Positions 63,231 to 64,000 of a stretch of DNA of 64,000 bases are shown here, one piece after another; within the stretch, counting starts at the first letter, position 1; each line of letters opens with the position of its first letter. The stretch is taken from the NCBI RefSeq assembly GCF_020809045.1, contig NZ_CP078079.1:1674001-1738000 (forward strand). The letters run 5' to 3'. This DNA comes from Pseudarthrobacter sp. L1SW (lineage in GTDB: Bacteria > Actinomycetota > Actinomycetes > Actinomycetales > Micrococcaceae). The notes under the pieces were generated by a model, which saw nothing but the letters and a program-made list of their open reading frames with translations, had not been told where the DNA came from and searched no databases. A program made the position numbers and the translations under genes.

Positions 63231-63259
63231 ATGTTACTCGCGAGTAACTTAGCCTGCAA
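63231..63259 (-). promoter_or_regulatory. fadAB promoter with embedded operator
   Basis: On the minus strand: -35 TTGCAG (63254-63259), 17-bp spacer, -10 TAACAT (63231-63236). The leader is about 67 nt. Confidence 0.65.
63233..63248. promoter_or_regulatory. Perfect 16-bp palindrome, predicted operator of a TetR-type fatty-acid regulator
   Basis: GTTACTCGCGAGTAAC, symmetric throughout. It fills the spacer and overlaps the -10. TTACT-N4-AGTAA half-sites are typical of TetR-family regulators of fatty acid metabolism. Confidence 0.65.
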
Positions 63260-63275
63260 GACCCCGCCCTGAAGG

Positions 63276-63410
63276 GACGCTCTCTCACTTGATGCGCATT
63301 TTTGGCGATCCCTCTCGCACTCTCTTCAAGAAAGTGAGAGAGGGTTGCCAATATTCACGCGTGGAGTGAGAGAGGGTTGCCAATATTCACGCATCAAGTG
63401 AGAGAGCGTC
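63276..63410. repeat. Composite repeat element with 21-bp inverted ends and 28-bp direct repeats
   Basis: Perfect 21-bp inverted repeats (63276-63296 and 63390-63410) flank two identical 28-bp direct repeats (63333-63360 and 63365-63392, period 32). The left half holds a degenerate inverted copy of the repeat core (around 63305-63325). The core GTGAGAGAGG-GTTGCC-AATATTCAC is repeated. It lies between thiolase and ribonuclease D. No transposase. It may be an intergenic REP/MITE-like element. Confidence 0.8.
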
Positions 63411-63453
63411 TGGGGGGTCGTGTGGGGCTGGCGGCGGCCCAGGCGGCTGGCGC

Positions 63454-64000
63454 CTACTGGCCTGCTGTGGCTGCGTCCGGTTTGGGTTCCTTGGCGGGCA
63501 GCGGCTGCGGGTGGAGGAACGCCTCGACAATGAGGGGGGTTGCCAGTTCCACCTGCCATTCACGTGCGCCCAGGGCGCGGAGTTCGGTGGCGACTGCTGC
63601 TTCGGTGATTTCCGCCGGCGGCCGCCAGGCCACCCGCCGCAGGTAGTCCGGGGTGAGCAGGTTCTCCAGCGGAAGGTTCAACGACTCGGCCTTCGCCTGC
63701 AGCAGCGGCCGTGCGGTGGCCAGGCGGGCAGCGGCTTCCGGGTCCCGGTCCGCCCAGACGCGGGGCGGAGGCGGCGCGTTCGTGGGCAGGTGCAGCGGCG
63801 GAAGCTCTTCGAGGTCCCGTGCAGCTGCGATGCAGCGGAGCCACCGGGGCGCTTCACGTTGCGCCGCCCGGCCGTGGAAGCCCTTGGTGCCCAGCAGCTG
63901 CGGCACGGTGGACGGCATGGCTTTGGCCGCCGCCACCAGGGCGGAGTCGGGAATCAGCCTTCCCGGTGCGACGTCCCTTTTCTGTGCCAGGGAGTCGCGC
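63454..64000 (-). CDS. rnd: Ribonuclease D, C-terminal part (5' end outside window)
   Basis: 181 codons are visible; the frame is open to base 64000. KRDVAPGRLIPDSALVAAAKAMP is the typical start of the HRDC domain of RNase D; a second HRDC-like region follows and ends with AREWQVELATPLIVEAF. The 3'-5' exonuclease domain lies off the window. RNase D trims tRNA precursors. Mycobacterial rnd (Rv2681) also sits near dxs. Confidence 0.85.
   Translation of the reverse strand, partial: RDSLAQKRDVAPGRLIPDSALVAAAKAMPSTVPQLLGTKGFHGRAAQREAPRWLRCIAAARDLEELPPLHLPTNAPPPPRVWADRDPEAAARLATARPLLQAKAESLNLPLENLLTPDYLRRVAWRPPAEITEAAVATELRALGAREWQVELATPLIVEAFLHPQPLPAKEPKPDAATAGQ

Noticed and set aside
63326..63559. 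77-codon minus-strand open frame through the repeat element
   Set aside because: It merges repeat sequence with antisense to the end of the ribonuclease D gene; no start support.

Overview
This 64-kb window is GC-rich chromosomal DNA from an actinobacterium. The best fit is Micrococcaceae of the Arthrobacter/Pseudarthrobacter type. The evidence is the high GC third-position coding bias, the frequent GTG/TTG starts, actinobacterial families of unknown function (DUF3093, DUF3159, DUF3710, DUF4192, DUF4193, DUF5998, DUF7455, SepH), and gene orders I recall from Streptomyces (sigma factor next to topoisomerase IV genes) and Mycobacterium (sigA, DUF4193, DUF3093, dut, DUF3710, OB-fold, DUF3159, two TrkA genes, APC permease, RNA methyltransferase, dxs). 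I see no rRNA, tRNA, CRISPR array, prophage or insertion sequence. Coding density is about 93 percent.

Layout. 1-13.5 kb: lipoate and 2-oxoacid dehydrogenase genes (lipB partial, sucB-type E2, lpdA) mixed with a receptor-like Ser/Thr kinase, a TIGR01777 epimerase, a giant tricorn-like protease, an OsmC protein, a small membrane protein and leucyl aminopeptidase. 13.5-21.6 kb: PAC2 protein, MFS transporter, DUF4192 protein, principal sigma factor, a zinc-ribbon protein and topoisomerase IV subunit B. 21.7-29.5 kb: a respiratory module made of an M56 metalloprotease/BlaI repressor pair facing cydA, cydB and a fused cydDC. 29.5-38.1 kb: DinB-like protein, topoisomerase IV subunit A, a GNAT/acyl-CoA-synthetase fusion, DUF5998, an alkaline-phosphatase-superfamily enzyme and thymidine kinase. 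38.1-53.2 kb: the conserved actinobacterial block from sepH to dxs, including potassium-uptake regulators, APC permease, RNA methyltransferase and aconitase. 53.2-59.7 kb: DUF402, a WGR-like protein, an aldo/keto reductase, a nucleoside hydrolase and an ECF transporter (S, T and fused A1A2). 59.7-64 kb: a fatty-acid beta-oxidation operon and the end of ribonuclease D.

How the genes work together. The most coherent regulatory picture is the BlaI/M56 module. Three perfect palindromes of the form TTCTAC-N5-GTAGAA lie in the blaI-cydA intergenic region, one over the -35 box of blaI and one over the -10 box of cydA. A fourth near-perfect copy sits 15 kb away in the promoter of the 116-aa membrane protein at 7772-8122. 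This predicts a small repressor/protease-controlled regulon for the alternative terminal oxidase. The beta-oxidation operon has a perfect 16-bp palindrome between its -35 and -10 boxes. The nucleoside hydrolase/ECF cluster suggests uptake or salvage of a nucleoside or nucleobase, and it has a four-helix structured leader before the S component. Many genes appear leaderless: a TANNNT box ends exactly 6 nt before the start codon.
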